A DNA stretch of 64,000 nucleotides. It comes from Maribacter dokdonensis DSW-8 (GTDB lineage: Bacteria > Bacteroidota > Bacteroidia > Flavobacteriales > Flavobacteriaceae). The position numbers and the translations under genes are program-made. Location: positions 226,488 through 290,487 of the forward strand of contig NZ_LDPE01000003.1 of assembly GCF_001447995.1 (NCBI RefSeq), in the 5' to 3' direction. Positions 9,134-17,064 of the stretch are shown here, one piece after another. The notes below the pieces were generated by a model. That model was not told the DNA's origin, ran no database searches, and was given only the letters and a program-made list of their open reading frames with translations. Each line of letters starts with the position of its first letter. Within the stretch, counting starts at the first letter, position 1.

Positions 9134-9141
9134 TATATTTG
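9134..9141 (+). promoter_or_regulatory. -7 promoter element for the metY transcript
   Basis: TATATTTG matches TAnnTTTG exactly and lies 30 bases before the SAM-I aptamer. Transcription would begin near 9147. Confidence 0.5.
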
Positions 9142-9170
9142 TAGTTCAAAGTTCACACACGTATTGAATA

Positions 9171-9270
9171 GTTATCAAGAAAGGTGGAGGGATTAGACCC
9201 TTTGAAACCTTAGCAACCCTTTGTTCCATACAAAGAAGGTGCTACATTCTACCCTTAGGGGAAGGATAAC
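9171..9270 (+). promoter_or_regulatory. SAM-I riboswitch (S box) upstream of metY
   Basis: The aptamer core is recognisable: P1 strand GTTATCAAGA, then GGTGGAGGGATTAGACCC, TTTGAAACC, TTAGCAACC, AAGGTGCTACATTC, and the closing P1 strand GATAAC at 9265-9270. It closely resembles the copy at 24360-24465 and the general S-box pattern. It would bind S-adenosylmethionine and reduce expression of metY and probably the following fusion gene. No clear terminator hairpin with a T run follows, so control may act on translation. Confidence 0.93.
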
Positions 9271-9388
9271 AGTAATCGATTTTCTCGATATTACTTTCTT
9301 ATAACTTTTTGATTTTACTTACTCACAATTTTATGTGTTTAAGTTGGGCTTTTTAATTATTAGAATAATTTTTAAAAACAACAAAATC

Positions 9389-10663
9389 ATGAGTAATCAC
9401 AAATTAGCAACAAACGCATTACACGCAGGTCACGACACCACTACAAATGGAGGTACAAGGGCAGTGCCTATTTATCAAACATCATCGTATGTATTTAATG
9501 ATACCGATCATGCGGCAAACTTATTTTCACTTAAAGAACTAGGGTTTATTTACACACGGTTAAACAATCCTACCAATCAAATTTTACAAGATAGATTAGC
9601 CGCTGTTGAAGGTGGTGTTGGTGCTGTGGTCTTTGCATCTGGTACTGCTGCTATTTCTACAGGTTTATTGACCTTGTTAAAAGCGGGCGATCATATTGTA
9701 GCGTCAAGCAGTTTATACGGTGGCACCTTTAATTTATTAAATGTTACCCTACCAAGATTCGGTATTACGACCACCTTTGTAGATGCATCTGATCCTGAAA
9801 ATTTTGGAAAAGCGGTACAGGATAATACAAGGGCTTTCTTTGTGGAATCTTTAGGGAATCCGAAATTGGATGTGTTGGATCTGAAAGCGATTTCTAAAGA
9901 ATCGAAAGCAGCGGGAGTACCTTTTATAGTAGATAATACAGTAGCTACTCCTTCATTGTTAAACCCTATTGAGCACGGTGCCAATTTGGTCATTCATTCA
10001 TTGACAAAATATATTGGCGGTCAAGGAACGTCTTTAGGTGGAGCAATTATAGATGCCGGTACGTTTGATTGGACCAACGGAAAATTCCCTGAATTTACGG
10101 AACCATCTGCAGGTTACCACGGTTTGGTTTATAGTGAGGCATTAGGTGCGGCAGCATTTACCTTTAAATTGATACTGGAAGGTTTACGTGATTTTGGTGG
10201 GGCATTGAGTCCGTATAACGCCTTCCAAATTATACAAGGTTTAGAGACTTTGCCGGTACGTATAAAGCAACACAGTGCAAATGCATTGGAATTGGCTACT
10301 TGGTTAGAAGGAAGGAAAGAAGTGGCTTGGGTAAATTACCCAGGATTAAAGAGCAATAAATACTATGACTTGGCACAAGAATACTTGCCAAAAGGTCAAA
10401 GCGGATTGGTTACCTTTGGTATCAAGGGCGGTTTTGAAGCGGCTAAAAAGGTTACCGATGCTACTAAGATATTTTCTTTACTTGCCAATATTGGTGACAC
10501 CAAATCATTGATCATTCACCCGGCAAGTACTACCCACCAGCAATTAACCGCAGAGCAGCAAGAAGGTGCAGGTGTAGGGCAAGATTTAATTCGTTTGTCG
10601 GTAGGTCTTGAAGATATAGAAGATTTAAAAGCAGATTTAGAGCAGGCATTTGCCAGTCTTTAA
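9389..10663 (+). CDS. metY: O-acetylhomoserine aminocarboxypropyltransferase (sulfhydrylase)
   Basis: A PLP enzyme of the Cys/Met metabolism family that joins sulfide and O-acetylhomoserine to make homocysteine. The 424-residue product starting MSNHKLATNALHAGHD has the MetY hallmarks: ALHAGHD at the N terminus, YTRLNNPTNQILQDRLAAVEGG near residue 53, and the PLP lysine in HSLTKYIGGQGT (Lys207). The C terminus contains NIGDTKSLIIHPASTTHQQL and RLSVGLED. I chose the ATG at 9389 over an in-frame ATG at 9335 because the extra 18 residues are hydrophobic, lack family similarity and would begin in the riboswitch expression region. It is controlled by the SAM-I element and precedes the MetX-containing fusion, which supplies its substrate. 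Confidence 0.95.
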   Translation: MSNHKLATNALHAGHDTTTNGGTRAVPIYQTSSYVFNDTDHAANLFSLKELGFIYTRLNNPTNQILQDRLAAVEGGVGAVVFASGTAAISTGLLTLLKAGDHIVASSSLYGGTFNLLNVTLPRFGITTTFVDASDPENFGKAVQDNTRAFFVESLGNPKLDVLDLKAISKESKAAGVPFIVDNTVATPSLLNPIEHGANLVIHSLTKYIGGQGTSLGGAIIDAGTFDWTNGKFPEFTEPSAGYHGLVYSEALGAAAFTFKLILEGLRDFGGALSPYNAFQIIQGLETLPVRIKQHSANALELATWLEGRKEVAWVNYPGLKSNKYYDLAQEYLPKGQSGLVTFGIKGGFEAAKKVTDATKIFSLLANIGDTKSLIIHPASTTHQQLTAEQQEGAGVGQDLIRLSVGLEDIEDLKADLEQAFASL

Positions 10664-10692
10664 TATAGGTTGCCCATATAGTCAACAACCGG

Positions 10693-10827
10693 TCACTGAG
10701 CGTAGCCGAAGTGATCGGTGGATTAAGAAAAAAAGAATATTGGTGGCGGCTGAGCCTAGCCGAAGTCATTGAATGTTCAAGAATATATTATTTACATGAG
10801 GTGGCTGAGCGCAGTCGAAGCTCAGCC
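10693..10827. repeat. Three CTGAGCGxAGTCGAAG palindromic repeats
   Basis: Three related units lie between metY and the fusion gene: 10693-10714 (TCACT...AGTGA arms), 10748-10767 and 10803-10827. The last is a hairpin with perfect 8-base arms GGCTGAGC and GCTCAGCC around GCAGTCGAA. The core CTGAGCGxAGxCGAAG recurs widely in flavobacterial intergenic DNA, from memory. Spacing is 55 bases in both cases. Roles in mRNA stability or termination are possible. Confidence 0.65.
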
Positions 10828-10847
10828 ATAAATTGATTTTGAAATAG

Positions 10848-13800
10848 ATGTTACATCAACTACAGATTAAAAAATACAAGACCCTAAGCGGTAGTACTCA
10901 AGATATTCAATTATCGTATCAGGTATTTGGGAAGGAGCTTCATACAGCGCCAATAATTTTGGTGAATCATGCATTAACGGGCAATTCTAATGTTACCGGT
11001 GAAAATGGTTGGTGGTCTGCCTTGATCGGAGAAGAGAAGTGTATAGATACCAACAAGTACACTATTTTGGCATTCAACATTCCGGGCAATGGTCATGACA
11101 AGTTTGTAATAGAGAACTATAAGGATTTTGTAGCCGGTGATGTAGCTAGAATATTTTTATTAGGTCTACAACAGTTAAAGGTAGAACGTTTGTTTGCATT
11201 GATCGGTGGATCTTTGGGTGGTGGTATCGCTTGGGAAATGGCAGCATTGCACCCAACGCTGACAGAACATTTGATTCCTGTGGCATCTGATTGGAAATCG
11301 ACCGATTGGTTAATAGCCAATTGCCAAATACAGGAACAGTTTTTAGTGAATTCTAAACAACCTGTGCATGATGCCCGTATGCATGCCATGTTATGTTATA
11401 GGACCCCGGCTTCCTTTAAAGAACGGTTTAAACGAAGTACCAATGAGGAGCTTAAGGTTTTTAATGTAGAAAGTTGGTTAATGCACCATGGCGATAAGTT
11501 ACAAGAGCGTTTTCAATTGTCTGCGTATAAGTTGATGAACCAATTGTTAAAGACCATTGATGTAACTAGGGATGGTGATGAGAATTTTATTAAGCTACAA
11601 AATAGCGATACCAATATTCATATTATCGGAGTAGATTCGGATATGTTCTTTACTGCCCAAGAAAACAAAGATACCTTTAAGCAATTGGCGCAGGCAAAGA
11701 GTAATGTAACCTATGGCGAAGTACAATCGTTACATGGGCATGATGCCTTTTTGATCGAGTTTGATCAGATGGAAAAATTGCTGACCGGTATTTTTAATAC
11801 CAACGGTAATATCAAGAAGATCAAAATCCTAAAATTCGGTGGTAAATCGTTGAGTAATGGCGAGGGACTTGAGCGTGTATTGGATATCGTTACACAAAAG
11901 GTCAAAAACAATGAGAATGTAGCCATGGTGGTTTCCGCTAGGGAAAAGGCTACAGATCAGCTAGAGGATATGCTAGAGAAAGCAGCCAAGGGAAAAGATT
12001 ATAGGTCAGATTTTGAAGCGCTGGAGAAGTATCAAAAACATACCTATTCCAACGTAAATCTATCTGCCGAATTCAAGGGCTTGGCAAAGCTGTATGAAGG
12101 AGTTTCCTTGTTGGGAGATTACAGTGCCAAAATAAAAGATGAGGTGTTGGCGTATGGCGAGTTGATCTCTGCCAAACTGGTAACCAAACTATTGATCGGT
12201 AAAGGGATCAATGCCAAACTTGTAGATACACGTGAAGTCATTAAGACCGATGATACCTTTGGTGACGCCAAGGTGCTTGAAAATGAATCCAAAGAATTGG
12301 TGCTTTTAAAATTCGCTGAAATTCCGAGTGATACGGTAGCGGTAGTAACCGGTTTTATAGCCTCTACAGTGGAGAACGAGACAACTACTTTGGGTAGAAA
12401 TGGCAGTAATTATTCCGCGGCATTATTGGCAAATTTCTTAGATGCCGAAGAATTACAGAATTACACCCACGTTGATGGTATTTATACGGCAAATCCTGAT
12501 TATGTACCAGAGGCGAAAAGACTGGCGAACCTGTCTTATGAAGAAGCAAACGAGCTCGCCAATTTTGGAGCTACCATTCTACATGCCAAAACCATAATTC
12601 CCTTAATAGAGAAGAACATTCCGTTACGTATTTTAAATACCTACAATGATGATAATGAGGGTACTTTAATAAGCGCCAAATCTAGTAAAGAAGGTATAAA
12701 GTCGCTCTCGGTAATAGAAGATGTTGCCATGATTAATATAGAAGGTCGTGGCTTGTTAGGGAAAGTAGGGGTAGATGCCCGTATTTTTAAAGCCTTGCAA
12801 TCTAGTAATATTAGTGTGAGCATTATTTCCCAAGGATCATCTGAAAGGGGAATAGGTCTTGTGGTGAAAAAGGATAAGGCAAAAAGGGCAAAGCTGGCAT
12901 TGGAAAATGAGTTTAGCAACGACTTTGAATCAAAAGATGTAAATATGATTACGGTGATGGATGATGTGTCAATCATATCTATCGTAGGTCAAGATTTAAG
13001 CACTTTTCACAATCCGTTCAATGCATTGATCAAGAACCAGATCGTGCCGTTGTTGTTCAATAATACGGTATCTGGCAAGAACGTAAGTTTGGTAGTAAAG
13101 AAATCGGATTTGCATAAGGCGGTCAATGTTATGCACGGTCAGGTGTTCGGCATCAGTAAGAAAATCAATATTCTGATTTTCGGTCACGGTAATGTAGGCG
13201 GTACGTTGATAGAACAGATTTTAAAGTCGGCAAAGTCCATTAAAGAGCGCAAGAAATTAGACTTAAGGGTTTTTGGAATTGCAAACTCAAAAAAGGTATT
13301 GTTGAATGAAAAGGGTATTGCCAAGAACTGGAAGACACAACTGGAGCAGAAAGGAAAACCGTATAAGGTTGATGATGTCTTTGAATTTGCAAAGCGTCAC
13401 CATTTGGAGAACCTTATTGTAATAGATAATACGGCAAGTAAAGATTTCGTTGCCAACTATTTTGAATTTGTAGAGCATGGTTTTGATATTGTGTCATCGA
13501 ACAAAATTGCCAATACCTTGCGTTACGATTTTTATCAGTTACTGAGGGAAGAATTACAAAAAAATCAAAAGCAATATCTGTACGAAACCAATGTAGGAGC
13601 AGGATTGCCATTGATTGATACAATTAAGTTATTACATTTATCCGGAGAGAATATAACAAGGATAAAAGGCGTGTTCTCAGGTTCTTTAAGTTATATTTTC
13701 AATACATTCTCAGAAGTGGATGTACCTTTTTCATCGATTTTGAAAGATGCAATGCAAAAAGGATTTACGGAACCAGATCCACGTGAAGATCTTTCTGGAA

Positions 13801-14234
13801 ATGATGTTGGGCGTAAATTATTGATTTTAGCACGTGAGCTAGATTTGCATAATGAGTTTGCAGATATCAATATTGAAAACCTGATACCTAAAAAATTGCA
13901 AGATGGTCAGGTAGATTTCTTCTTACAGCATTTAGAAGTGTTGGATACCAAGTTCAATGAAATTAAGAAAAACCAAAAACCAGATCATGTATTACGTTAT
14001 GTAGGTGATCTGCACGGAAATCTTCAGAAAGAAAAAGGAGTGTTAGATGTTAAATTGGTCTCCGTACCAAAAGAAAGTGCTCTAGGGCAAGTAAAAGGGT
14101 CGGATTCCATTATAGAGATTTATACGGAATCTTACGGGGAAAATCCGTTAGTAATACAAGGCGCAGGTGCAGGCGCAGCAGTAACAGCAAGAGGTGTCTT
14201 TGGGGATATATTGCGAATTGCGGAGAAGGGCTAG
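10848..14234 (+). CDS. Trifunctional fusion: MetX-like acyltransferase, aspartokinase and homoserine dehydrogenase
   Basis: A single uninterrupted frame of 1128 residues. Residues 1 to about 320 form an alpha/beta-hydrolase of the homoserine O-acetyltransferase type: nucleophile in ALIGGSLGGG (Ser122), acid in GVDSDMFF (Asp265) and HGHDAFL (His298). From about 325 an aspartokinase begins with KILKFGGKS and contains VTGFIAST and GRNGSNYSAALLA, then two ACT regulatory segments (about 625-770). From about 772 a homoserine dehydrogenase follows: NILIFGHGNVGG (NAD(P) site), then SNKIAN, GVFSGSLSYIFN and FTEPDPREDLSGNDVGRK. Together these phosphorylate aspartate, reduce aspartate semialdehyde to homoserine and acylate homoserine. 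Aspartate-semialdehyde dehydrogenase is not in the window. It is flanked by metY and metZ, which use acyl-homoserine. Confidence 0.93.
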   Translation: MLHQLQIKKYKTLSGSTQDIQLSYQVFGKELHTAPIILVNHALTGNSNVTGENGWWSALIGEEKCIDTNKYTILAFNIPGNGHDKFVIENYKDFVAGDVARIFLLGLQQLKVERLFALIGGSLGGGIAWEMAALHPTLTEHLIPVASDWKSTDWLIANCQIQEQFLVNSKQPVHDARMHAMLCYRTPASFKERFKRSTNEELKVFNVESWLMHHGDKLQERFQLSAYKLMNQLLKTIDVTRDGDENFIKLQNSDTNIHIIGVDSDMFFTAQENKDTFKQLAQAKSNVTYGEVQSLHGHDAFLIEFDQMEKLLTGIFNTNGNIKKIKILKFGGKSLSNGEGLERVLDIVTQKVKNNENVAMVVSAREKATDQLEDMLEKAAKGKDYRSDFEALEKYQKHTYSNVNLSAEFKGLAKLYEGVSLLGDYSAKIKDEVLAYGELISAKLVTKLLIGKGINAKLVDTREVIKTDDTFGDAKVLENESKELVLLKFAEIPSDTVAVVTGFIASTVENETTTLGRNGSNYSAALLANFLDAEELQNYTHVDGIYTANPDYVPEAKRLANLSYEEANELANFGATILHAKTIIPLIEKNIPLRILNTYNDDNEGTLISAKSSKEGIKSLSVIEDVAMINIEGRGLLGKVGVDARIFKALQSSNISVSIISQGSSERGIGLVVKKDKAKRAKLALENEFSNDFESKDVNMITVMDDVSIISIVGQDLSTFHNPFNALIKNQIVPLLFNNTVSGKNVSLVVKKSDLHKAVNVMHGQVFGISKKINILIFGHGNVGGTLIEQILKSAKSIKERKKLDLRVFGIANSKKVLLNEKGIAKNWKTQLEQKGKPYKVDDVFEFAKRHHLENLIVIDNTASKDFVANYFEFVEHGFDIVSSNKIANTLRYDFYQLLREELQKNQKQYLYETNVGAGLPLIDTIKLLHLSGENITRIKGVFSGSLSYIFNTFSEVDVPFSSILKDAMQKGFTEPDPREDLSGNDVGRKLLILARELDLHNEFADINIENLIPKKLQDGQVDFFLQHLEVLDTKFNEIKKNQKPDHVLRYVGDLHGNLQKEKGVLDVKLVSVPKESALGQVKGSDSIIEIYTESYGENPLVIQGAGAGAAVTARGVFGDILRIAEKG

Positions 14235-14239
14235 TGAAA

Positions 14240-14272
14240 AGTACGAAGTACAAAGTCATAAGTACGAAGTAT
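14240..14272. repeat. AGTACGAAGTA-type repeat
   Basis: GTACGAAGTA and AGTACGAAGT occur 20 bases apart with related AAGTACAAAG between. The same unit type is found in the opposite sense at 29885-29921 and in both senses at 54380-54590. Confidence 0.45.
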
Positions 14273-14315
14273 ATGAAAGTAGAAATAGGAATAGGAAAAG
14301 AGAAGAATTAGTGAA

Positions 14316-15488
14316 ATGAAAAAGAACAACAATAAATTTGAAACGAACGCAATACGTACACAATTAAAACGAAGCGAAAATTTGGAGCATTCCGTTCCAT
14401 TATATTTGACCTCTAGTTTTGTATTTGAAGACGCTGAAGATATGCGTGCTTCGTTTGCCGAGGAAAAAGATCGTAATATATACTCAAGATATTCTAACCC
14501 AAATTCATCTGAATTTATTGATAAGGTTTGTCAAATGGAAGGTGCGGAGAGCGGATTTGCTTTTGCATCGGGTATGGCAGCGGTATTTTCTACATTGGCA
14601 GCATTGTTAGATAGTGGAGATCATGTGCTATCGGCAAGAAGTATTTTTGGTTCTACGCATTCGTTGTTTACCAACTTTTTTCCAAAGTGGAATATTGATC
14701 ACACATACTTTAAAATAGATGCCTTAGAAGAAATAGAGCGTTTAATTACTCCGAAAACAAAAATCATCTATGCGGAAACACCTACCAATCCAGGTGTTGA
14801 TGTGTTGGATTTGGAGGAATTGGGTAAAATTGCCAAAAAGAACAATCTAATACTTATTATAGATAATTGTTTTGCATCACCTTACTTACAACAGCCTATT
14901 AAATTTGGGGCGGATTTGGTCATACATTCCGGTACCAAACTAATGGATGGTCAAGGTAGGGTTTTGGCAGGGATTACCGTAGGTAGTGCAGATTTGATGG
15001 ATAAGGTGTATCGTTTCTCACGAATTACCGGTCCGGCACTTTCACCTTTCAATGCTTGGGTGCTTTCTAAAAGTTTAGAAACACTGGCAATAAGAGTCGA
15101 TAGACATTGTGATAATGCTTTAAAGTTAGCTGAATATTTAGAAGCGAGCGATAAGGTAAATTGGGTAAAATATCCATTTTTAAAATCGCACCCAAAATAT
15201 GAAATTGCAAAAAAGCAAATGAAAGCGGGTGGTTGTGTAGTAGCCTTTGAAGTTAAAGGCGCTTTAGAAGCGGGTAGGGAGTTTTTCGATTCCATTAAAC
15301 TATTATCCCTTTCTGCCAATTTAGGAGATTCAAGAACCATAGTAACACATCCAGCATCAACAACACATAGTAAATTGAGTGTAGAGGAACGTGCTGCAGT
15401 GGGGATATCAGATGGTACGGTCAGAATTTCTGTAGGTCTGGAACATATAGACGATATCATAGCGGATATTGCTCAAGCTTTAGGCTAA
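14316..15488 (+). CDS. metZ: Trans-sulfuration family PLP enzyme (O-succinylhomoserine sulfhydrylase-like)
   Basis: A 390-residue Cys/Met-metabolism PLP enzyme. It has RSENLEHSVPLYLTSSFVFEDAEDM at the N terminus, YSRYSNPNSSEFIDKVCQMEG near residue 56, and the PLP lysine in IHSGTKLMDGQGR (Lys208). SLGD-type and HPASTTHSKL motifs near the C terminus complete the fold. The Y-S-R-Y-x-N-P and GTKxxDGQGR patterns fit MetZ (O-succinylhomoserine sulfhydrylase) better than cystathionine beta-lyase. It makes homocysteine from an O-acylhomoserine and sulfide, as metY does, so the two may be partly redundant or differ in acyl donor. A spacer of 81 bases with repeats separates it from the fusion gene, and a strong terminator follows. 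Confidence 0.88.
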   Translation: MKKNNNKFETNAIRTQLKRSENLEHSVPLYLTSSFVFEDAEDMRASFAEEKDRNIYSRYSNPNSSEFIDKVCQMEGAESGFAFASGMAAVFSTLAALLDSGDHVLSARSIFGSTHSLFTNFFPKWNIDHTYFKIDALEEIERLITPKTKIIYAETPTNPGVDVLDLEELGKIAKKNNLILIIDNCFASPYLQQPIKFGADLVIHSGTKLMDGQGRVLAGITVGSADLMDKVYRFSRITGPALSPFNAWVLSKSLETLAIRVDRHCDNALKLAEYLEASDKVNWVKYPFLKSHPKYEIAKKQMKAGGCVVAFEVKGALEAGREFFDSIKLLSLSANLGDSRTIVTHPASTTHSKLSVEERAAVGISDGTVRISVGLEHIDDIIADIAQALG

Positions 15489-15507
15489 AAGAGATAGTGG
15501 TAAAAAC

Positions 15508-15537
15508 AAAAAAAGCCCGGTACGTACCGGGCTTTTT
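15508..15537. terminator. Bidirectional terminator
   Basis: AAAAAGCCCGGTAC and GTACCGGGCTTTTT form a perfect palindrome with A and T runs on either side. It serves metZ on the plus strand and the convergent lipoprotein gene on the minus strand. Confidence 0.9.
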
Positions 15538-15558
15538 GTTTGTTTTATATAAGGTGGG

Positions 15559-16086
15559 TTATTTTGTTAATGTCATATTATAAGTTGCACTAACGCTAGT
15601 TGTAGCACCAAAGAAATCTACAGTTTCATCCACTTCATATCGTAATGACATTTTACCATCTGTAAGTTCTGTAATGGTAAAGCCTACTTCTTCATCACCA
15701 GTGCCAAAATACAGGGTACTGCCATCTAGTCTCCATTCATCACTTTCAAAAAAGTCTTCACCGGTTTCTTCTTCAGTTGATGTTTCTCCCATAACCGTAG
15801 TGGTAATCACTGTGGTGTAAGAACCTTCACTGGTTACTATGTTAGGGTTTTCTGAAAAAGTAACTACGGTATCAAAATCTTTACCAACTGCGGTGAAAGT
15901 AGTGGGTATAGAAGTGCCGTCAAAATTAGTATCTGATCTACCATCTTTTGTTTCTAGGGCGGTCAGGTTCCAGGTACCCGTAATTTGAGATTCACTGGCG
16001 TTGGTAACAGCATCTTCATCGTTAGAGCATGATAAGAACACCAAAGTAAATGCACTTAAAAGTGTAGATAATAATATTTTTTTCAT
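15559..16086 (-). CDS. Lipocalin-like lipoprotein
   Basis: A 175-residue secreted lipoprotein. The signal peptide MKKILLSTLLSAFTLVFLSCS has lipobox FLSC. The body (QITGTWNLTALETKDGR near residue 36, several short beta strands, DEWRLDGSTLYFG, ELTDGKMSLRYEVD) matches the small lipocalin-like or META-like beta-barrel proteins common in Bacteroidota, whose ligands are unknown. It is transcribed divergently from the Rrf2 regulator, 90 bases away, and converges on metZ through the shared terminator. No enzymatic motif is visible. Confidence 0.75.
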   Translation of the reverse strand: MKKILLSTLLSAFTLVFLSCSNDEDAVTNASESQITGTWNLTALETKDGRSDTNFDGTSIPTTFTAVGKDFDTVVTFSENPNIVTSEGSYTTVITTTVMGETSTEEETGEDFFESDEWRLDGSTLYFGTGDEEVGFTITELTDGKMSLRYEVDETVDFFGATTSVSATYNMTLTK

Positions 16087-16176
16087 GATTTGGATTTTTA
16101 GGTTGCCCAGTATTAACGCTAAAATTGTCGTCTTAAGTATTTCTTCGATATTTTATTATTTGGCTATCTTAGCATC

Positions 16177-16587
16177 ATGCTCTCGAAAAAGACAAAATAT
16201 GGTTTAAAAGCGCTTTCTTATCTAGCGGCGCAAACAGACAAGCAACCTGTTCAAATTTCAGAAATTGCTGAGAAGGAGAATATCTCCCAGAAATTCTTGG
16301 AAAGCATTTTGCTAAGTTTAAGAAAAACAGGTTTTTTAGGCTCTAAAAAAGGTAAAGGGGGCGGCTATTATCTTTTAAGGTCACCCGAAGAGATTTCAAT
16401 GACCGATGTTATGAGAGTGCTTGAAGGTCCTATAGCGATGGTGCCATGTGTTAGCCTTAATTTTTATGAGACCTGCGATGATTGTCCCGATGAAAACACA
16501 TGCTCCGTACATAAATTAATGTTGCAAGTGCGTGATAGTGCCTTAGAGGTATATAGAAGCAATACTTTAAAGGATATCATTTCTTAG
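16177..16587 (+). CDS. Rrf2 family transcriptional regulator
   Basis: A 136-residue winged-helix DNA-binding protein of the Rrf2 family (relatives IscR, CymR, NsrR). The N terminus MLSKKTKYGLKALSYLA and the recognition region ISQKFLESILLSLRKTGFLGSKKGKGGGYYL (about residues 36-67) are diagnostic. Four cysteines, Cys91, Cys100, Cys103 and Cys109, fall where Rrf2 proteins bind an Fe-S cluster, but four rather than the usual three are seen. It lies immediately upstream of the sulfate-assimilation genes, in the same direction. I infer that it controls them through the CTAnTAAATnTAnTAG sites in that region, as CymR does for cysteine metabolism in Firmicutes. An Fe-S or O-acetylserine/cysteine signal is possible. 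Confidence 0.9.
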   Translation: MLSKKTKYGLKALSYLAAQTDKQPVQISEIAEKENISQKFLESILLSLRKTGFLGSKKGKGGGYYLLRSPEEISMTDVMRVLEGPIAMVPCVSLNFYETCDDCPDENTCSVHKLMLQVRDSALEVYRSNTLKDIIS

Positions 16588-16670
16588 CGTTCAAAATTCA
16601 TTCATTTTTTAGTTTACTGGAATTCAATATTTTGCGAAATATTAAATTTTTGCGTCCATTTGTTAATAAT

Positions 16671-16691
16671 CTACTAAATCTATAGGGTAAT
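16671..16691. promoter_or_regulatory. Candidate Rrf2-type operator, copy 1
   Basis: CTACTAAATCTATAGGGTAA lies upstream of the cys operon promoter. It shares the frame CTAnTAAATnTAnTAGGGTAA with copy 2 (16750-16770) and its first 16 bases nearly match copy 3 (20056-20072). The half sites CTA and TAG give partial dyad symmetry. Confidence 0.5.
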
Positions 16692-16735
16692 GGAAATTTA
16701 TCTGAATTTTTGGCGACTACTTTGAAAATATATAC

Positions 16736-16743
16736 TATTTTTG
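16736..16743 (+). promoter_or_regulatory. -7 promoter element of the sulfate-assimilation operon
   Basis: TATTTTTG matches TAnnTTTG, with a possible -33 TTG at 16710-16712. Candidate operator copy 2 begins seven bases downstream, at the expected transcription start. Confidence 0.5.
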
Positions 16744-16749
16744 AAAACT

Positions 16750-16770
16750 CTATTAAATTAGTAGGGTAAT
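16750..16770. promoter_or_regulatory. Candidate Rrf2-type operator, copy 2
   Basis: CTATTAAATTAGTAGGGTAA is almost a perfect dyad (CTAnTAAATTAnTAG) and sits on the expected start of the cys operon transcript, a position suited to repression. Confidence 0.55.
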
Positions 16771-16786
16771 AAAAATTAAGTAAAAG

Positions 16787-17050
16787 ATGATTGCAGATCA
16801 ACTTGTTTTGAACAAAAAAGAGTCAAAGACTACCTATAAAGAAGATAAAACTTCAGAGAAGCCGCTACGTAGTATTGCAAAAGCGTTTAGTTGGAGAGTA
16901 ATTGGTACGTTAGATACTTTGGTGATATCCTATATATTAACAGGTGAAATTTCTATTGCGGCCTCTATTGCCTCTATAGATTTTGTAACAAAAATGGTTC
17001 TGTATTTTTTTCACGAAAGAATCTGGAATTTAGTAAAGTGGGGTAAATAG
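16787..17050 (+). CDS. DUF2061 membrane protein
   Basis: An 87-residue protein. After about 25 polar residues it has the DUF2061 core SIAKAFSWRVIGTLDTLVISYILTG (from residue 29) with two membrane segments, roughly residues 38-56 and 61-79, and ends HERIWNLVKWGK. The family is often found beside or fused to sulfate-activation genes in marine bacteria. Here it is the first gene of the cys cluster, 14 bases before cysH, so it very likely belongs to sulfate assimilation. Its biochemical role is not known; a link to sulfate entry is only a guess from context. The first gene position places it next to the candidate operators. Confidence 0.85.
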   Translation: MIADQLVLNKKESKTTYKEDKTSEKPLRSIAKAFSWRVIGTLDTLVISYILTGEISIAASIASIDFVTKMVLYFFHERIWNLVKWGK

Positions 17051-17064
17051 AAAAGAAAAGGATT

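Noticed and set aside
9335..9388. Upstream ATG for metY
   Set aside because: The extra 18 residues are hydrophobic and not part of the family; the ATG at 9389 gives the standard N terminus.
10693..10827. Regularly spaced repeats as a CRISPR array
   Set aside because: Only three units with diverging arms, no cas genes and hairpin structure typical of intergenic palindromes.
14951..15460. 169-codon minus-strand frame inside metZ
   Set aside because: Antisense shadow; metZ motifs are in the plus frame.
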